Source: CAWEHT01 sp963808455
GTDB lineage: Bacteria > Chloroflexota > Anaerolineae > CG2-30-64-16
Length of the DNA: 9,169 bases
Reading direction: 5' to 3'
Assembly: GCA_963808455.1 (NCBI GenBank)
Contig: CAWEHT010000128.1
Span: 1-9,169, forward strand
The notes beneath the pieces are model-generated. The model did not search any database. It was not told where the DNA came from and worked only from the letters and a program-made list of their open reading frames with translations. The position numbers were made by a program, and so were the translations under genes. Shown one piece after another: positions 5,992-9,169 of the stretch. The stretch's first letter is position 1. Every line of letters starts with the position of its first letter.

Positions 5992-5997
5992 CCTCCT
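5992..5997 (-). promoter_or_regulatory. Strong Shine-Dalgarno site for the adaptor gene
   Basis: The minus strand reads AGGAGG, 5 nt before the GTG at 5986. An overlapping ATG at 5988 is in a different frame and does not give the lipoprotein signal, so the GTG is the start. Confidence 0.6.
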
Positions 5998-6021
5998 CAA
6001 GATCTATTCTCAGGGGTAATG

Positions 6022-8426
6022 TTACTCGTACGCCAGGCTCGACCGCACGCTGATGCTGCTGGCCACTCGCGCCGGCGCCAGCGAGGCGCCCGCCGCAATC
6101 ACCAGCACGACGACCAGCCAGATCGCCACCGCCTGCACGTTGTAACGATAGCTCAGGCTGGCCGAGAACATCGCCTGGCCCATGCTATTGGCCACCGGCC
6201 GGCCGGCCGCCAGCGATACCGGCACGGCGATGGCCCAGCTCAACGCCGCCTGCAGCAGGCCCTCCAGCAGCAGCATGCCCTGGATCGTGCGCGAGCGCGC
6301 CCGATGGCCCGCAGCACCCCGATCTCCCGCGTGCGCTCGATCACGCCGATCCACAGCGAGCCGGCCAGCCCGATCCCGCCAACCGCCGCCACGATCACCG
6401 CCAACACCAGCAGCATGCCGATGACGAGCGCGAACTGCTTCTCCGCCGACGCACGGTCGGCGGCCATGGTCGTGGTCTCGCTCACCGGCATGTTCGAGGC
6501 GCCCAGCGCATCGGCCAGCTTGCTCGCCAGGGCCGATTCGGCTGCCGGCGCCCGGTCGGACGCCCGCACGTACAGGGTCGAGGCCCGCGAGTTCTTCTTG
6601 GCCGCGTCGAAGACGGCCCCCTGGGGCGCATAGATCCCGTCGCTGGTGAACATGCCCCCGAACACCATTTTGTACAGGCCGACGACCTGCCACTGGGTCT
6701 TGCCGGCCATTCCCATATCCAACGTGATGAGGCCCCCCAGCGCAATATGGTTGTCGTCCGCGGTTTGCTGGCTGATCACGACGGCCCGCTGGTCTCCGGG
6801 CCCGAGCCAGCGCCCGGCCACGATCGGCGGGCGGTACATGGGATCGTCCAACGGGAGCCCGATGATGTCCGTGCTCACGCCCGCCTCGTGCGCTTTCTGG
6901 CCGTTCTCGAGCAGGATCGTCACCGGCTGTTCGTACCACATCGTCGCCTTGGCCACCCCGCCCTGCGCCTCGGCCAACGGCACCGCCTCATCGATGCGCT
7001 CGGGGTGCTGGAAAGAGACCTGGGCGTCGAACGAGCGGCGCGCGAACTCCGTGTCGAGCGTCGCCTTGATCGACGTCGATAGGCTCATCACCATCAGGAA
7101 CATGCTGCCGGCGGTGGTGAGCACCAGCAGGCTGAGCACGAGCCGGCCCTTGCGCCGGAAAGAATTCGTGATCGCCATGCTGTACGCCGGGGGCAGCAGC
7201 CGGCCGCCAACGCGCTCGATCAGGCGGTCCAGCCGCCCGGACCCGAAGTCTCCGCCCAGGCCGTAGCTGGCCATCGCCTCCCTCACGGTGATGCGCGCGC
7301 CCCTCAGCACGGGGATCAGCGCCGCCAGCATCGGCACACCCACGGCGGCCCCGGCCTGCAGCGCCACGGCCGTCTTCGACCAGTGGAACTCCGTGTAGTC
7401 GATGTTGAAAAGGTTCAGAAGCCAGCGTGTGGACCCGTACGCCAGCAGCGCGCCCAGCGGCAACGAGATCAGCAGAGCCAGCAGGCCCAACACCACCACC
7501 CCGGCCAGGTAGACCTTCAACACCGTCGCGCTCGTGCCGCCGATGGCCTTGAGCACGCCGATCTGGCTGGTCTGCTGGGTGATCAGCGCCATCAGCGTGT
7601 TGAGCACCAGCACGACGCTGGTGAAGAGCGAGATGACCGCCAGCACCTGGCACACCAGGACGATGCCTTCCACGTAGGGACGTCCCCAATGCTTGAGCGG
7701 GTCCTGGTAGAGCGTGGCATCGACCGTGATGCCCTGTTTGGCCAGACGATCTTTGATGTCGGACGCGACCTGCCTGGCGAAGTCGCTGCTGTAAGGCGTG
7801 ACGCGGGCGTACACGTGGCCGAACGTGCCCTGCGGCACGCCGAAGCGCTCCATGCCCACCGCATCCACGAAGAACACCGCCTCGCCGCCGAACTGGGGCG
7901 GCGGCACGAACGGGTGCCGGATCTTGCCGGTGATCGGCAGGCTCTTCTCCCGCTTGTTCACCTCGAAGATGACCTGGTCGCCGATATCCAGGTGGTAGTA
8001 CTGGCTCGACAGGCGCTCGATGCCCACGCCATCCCGCGACGGCCAGGCGCCCTCCTTGAGCTGCACCACGTCGTAGGTCTGGGCCGTGTAGTTGTCGCGC
8101 TCGACCAGCAGGCCGTCTTTCCAGGGCGCGCCCGGCGCCGTCTTGTAGCGGATGTCGATCTCGTTGTCCGGCTCGACGCCCGCTACGCCGGGCACCTTGC
8201 GCAGGGCCAGGATCGTGTCGCGGTCGACGTATTGGTTCAGGTACATCTGGATGTGCGACGGCGTCACGGCCTGGTGCGCGGCATCCATGCCCGAGAGGAG
8301 CAGGTCCGACAGCCCGAAGGTGGCCCCCACGGCGAAGACACCGGCAGCGATGCTGAGCACGGCCAGCAGTGTGCGCAGCTTGCTATGCCAGAGATCGAAC
8401 CAGACCTTGCCCCAGATCACGCTCAT
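6022..8426 (-). CDS. FtsX/MacB-type ABC transporter permease, two-domain (one frameshift near the 3' end)
   Basis: Large membrane subunit of a type VII (MacB/LolCE/FtsX-like) ABC system, which moves substrates by mechanotransmission rather than through a membrane channel. Eight hydrophobic segments are visible in two repeats. Repeat 1 has segments at about 18-38, 253-280, 303-330 and 352-374, with a large extracytoplasmic domain at 40-250. Repeat 2 has one at 429-450, an external domain, one at 664-695, and two more after the frameshift (LLLEGLLQAALSWAIAV and VAIWLVVVLVIAAGA). The cytoplasmic coupling motif occurs twice: QQTSQIGVLKAIGG (284-297) and ERTREIGVLRAIG (697-709). After the second motif the frame shifts: between 6289 and 6302 one base is missing, and restoring a G to the GGG at 6302-6300 gives AIGARSRTIQGMLLLEG, family-like. 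The repaired length is about 801 residues, ending at TAA 6024-6022. The ATG overlaps the ATPase stop (ATGA, 8426-8423), indicating translational coupling. Confidence 0.88.
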
Positions 8427-9126
8427 GGGCGGTCGTCGCTGGCGATGCAGCCGTCCGCGATCTCAATGCGGCGCGGCACGGCGGCGGCCAGCTCCTTGTC
8501 GTGCGTGACCATGAGGATGGTCTTGCCATCGGCGACGAGCCGGCCGAAGAGGTCGAACACTTTATCGCGCGAGAGGCGCGGTCCAGGTTGCCGGTAGGCT
8601 CGTCGGCCACCAGCAGGGGCGGATCATTCGCCAGCGCCCGCGCCACGGCCGCCCGCTGCTGCTCGCCGCCGCTGACCAGCCCCGGCAGCTTGTGTGCCTG
8701 GTCGGCCAGCCCCACCATCTCGAGCAGGCCCATGGCACGCTCGCGGCGCTCCTTGGGCCGGTACTTGCCGGCCAGGTCCATGGGCAGGATCACGTTGTTG
8801 AGCAAGGTCAACGCGGGCAGCATCTGGAAGAACTGGAAGACGATCCCCAGATGTCCGCCGCGCCACTGCGCCAGCGCGTCTTCGCTCATCCGATTGAGCC
8901 GTTGGCCCACGACCACGACGTCGCCGCTGCTGGGCCGGTCGATCCCGGTGACCATGTTGAGCAGGGTCGACTTGCCGTTGCCCGAGGGCCCGACGATGGA
9001 CACGAACTCGCCGGCCGACACCGCGAACGACACGCCTCTGAGCACGGTGATCTCCGCCGCGCCCACCTGAAAACACTTCACCACATCGTTGACCTGCACC
9101 ATCGGGACCGTTGCGTCGTAAAACAT
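8423..9126 (-). CDS. LolD/MacB-like ABC transporter ATP-binding protein (one frameshift)
   Basis: Cytoplasmic ATPase driving the FtsX-type permease downstream. Numbered from the ATG at 9126, it has Walker A GPSGNGKST (46-54), the Q-loop VFQFFQ (96-101), signature VSGGEQQR (151-158) and Walker B LLVADEPTGNLD (171-182). The MSEDALAQWRG region and TLLNNVILPM are typical of the LolD/MacB subfamily. Immediately after the D-loop Asp182 (codon at 8583-8581) the frame breaks. The family sequence resumes in another frame from 8566 with DKVFDLFGRLVADGKTILMV, then the H-loop THDKEL, and ends RRIEIADGCIASDDRP at TGA 8425-8423. One missing base (or two extra) within 8567-8580 explains this; repaired length is about 234 residues. 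An in-frame ATG at 9141 is possible, but GAGG at 9139-9136 lies 9 nt before the ATG at 9126, favouring the latter. No promoter is visible in the 28-43 nt left before the window edge. Confidence 0.87.
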
Positions 9127-9169
9127 GGGGGTTCGCCTCATTCCTACCGATTCGAGTTGCTTGCGGCCC

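Noticed and set aside
6286..6302. Programmed ribosomal frameshifting as an explanation for the permease break
   Set aside because: No slippery heptamer, internal Shine-Dalgarno-like stimulator or convincing downstream structure is seen, and three other genes have comparable breaks, so sequence error or mutation is simpler.
7383..8597. 404-codon plus-strand open frame opposite the permease and ATPase genes
   Set aside because: The composition (His, Arg, Gln, Asp) is that of an antisense frame. The opposite strand encodes a clear FtsX-type permease and ABC ATPase.
1..9169. Searched for tRNA and rRNA genes, insertion-sequence ends, transposases, CRISPR arrays and phage genes
   Set aside because: None was recognised by eye on either strand, and there is no gene-free stretch longer than about 215 nt.

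Overview
The window is GC-rich DNA packed with genes on both strands. The gene set is a NarL-type response regulator, a RelE/ParE toxin-antitoxin pair, CheD and HDOD signalling proteins, a threonine-aldolase-like enzyme, and a lipoprotein-type membrane fusion protein paired with a two-domain FtsX/MacB permease. This would fit an environmental bacterium such as a member of the Chloroflexota (Anaerolineae-like). That placement is a low-confidence guess from overall gene style; no taxonomic marker is present.

Layout. (1) Positions 1-840, minus strand: a RelE/ParE-type toxin gene overlaps a Phd-like antitoxin gene by 8 nt, toxin first. After 34 nt comes the N-terminal part of a NarL/LuxR-type response regulator that runs off the left edge. 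(2) Positions 841-1052: a divergent, relatively AT-rich promoter region with a good -10 candidate for the toxin-antitoxin pair and a good -35/-10 pair for the plus-strand genes. (3) Positions 1053-4664, plus strand: a tight four-gene cluster of cheD, HDOD protein 1, HDOD protein 2 (a tandem duplicate of the first) and a PLP-dependent threonine-aldolase/beta-eliminating-lyase family enzyme. (4) Positions 4684-9126, minus strand: an ABC export operon of LolD/MacB-like ATPase, a large FtsX/MacB-type permease and a lipoprotein membrane fusion (HlyD-like) adaptor. It converges on the aldolase gene.

The most interesting biology is the CheD-HDOD-HDOD cassette. The CheD protein keeps the family fold signature and the catalytic histidine, but the catalytic cysteine position is Thr and the catalytic threonine position is Ala, so it looks like a deamidase-dead CheD. 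It is translationally coupled (ATGA overlap) to an HDOD gene that has been duplicated in tandem, with long blocks of identical DNA between the copies. I infer a signalling module in which CheD acts as a binding protein rather than an enzyme.

A caution: four consecutive genes (aldolase, adaptor, permease, ATPase) each carry exactly one apparent frameshift in a GC-rich stretch, and in each case the family-typical sequence continues in another frame. Sequence errors explain this most simply. Gene decay is the alternative. Coordinates for these four genes span the reconstructed full gene.
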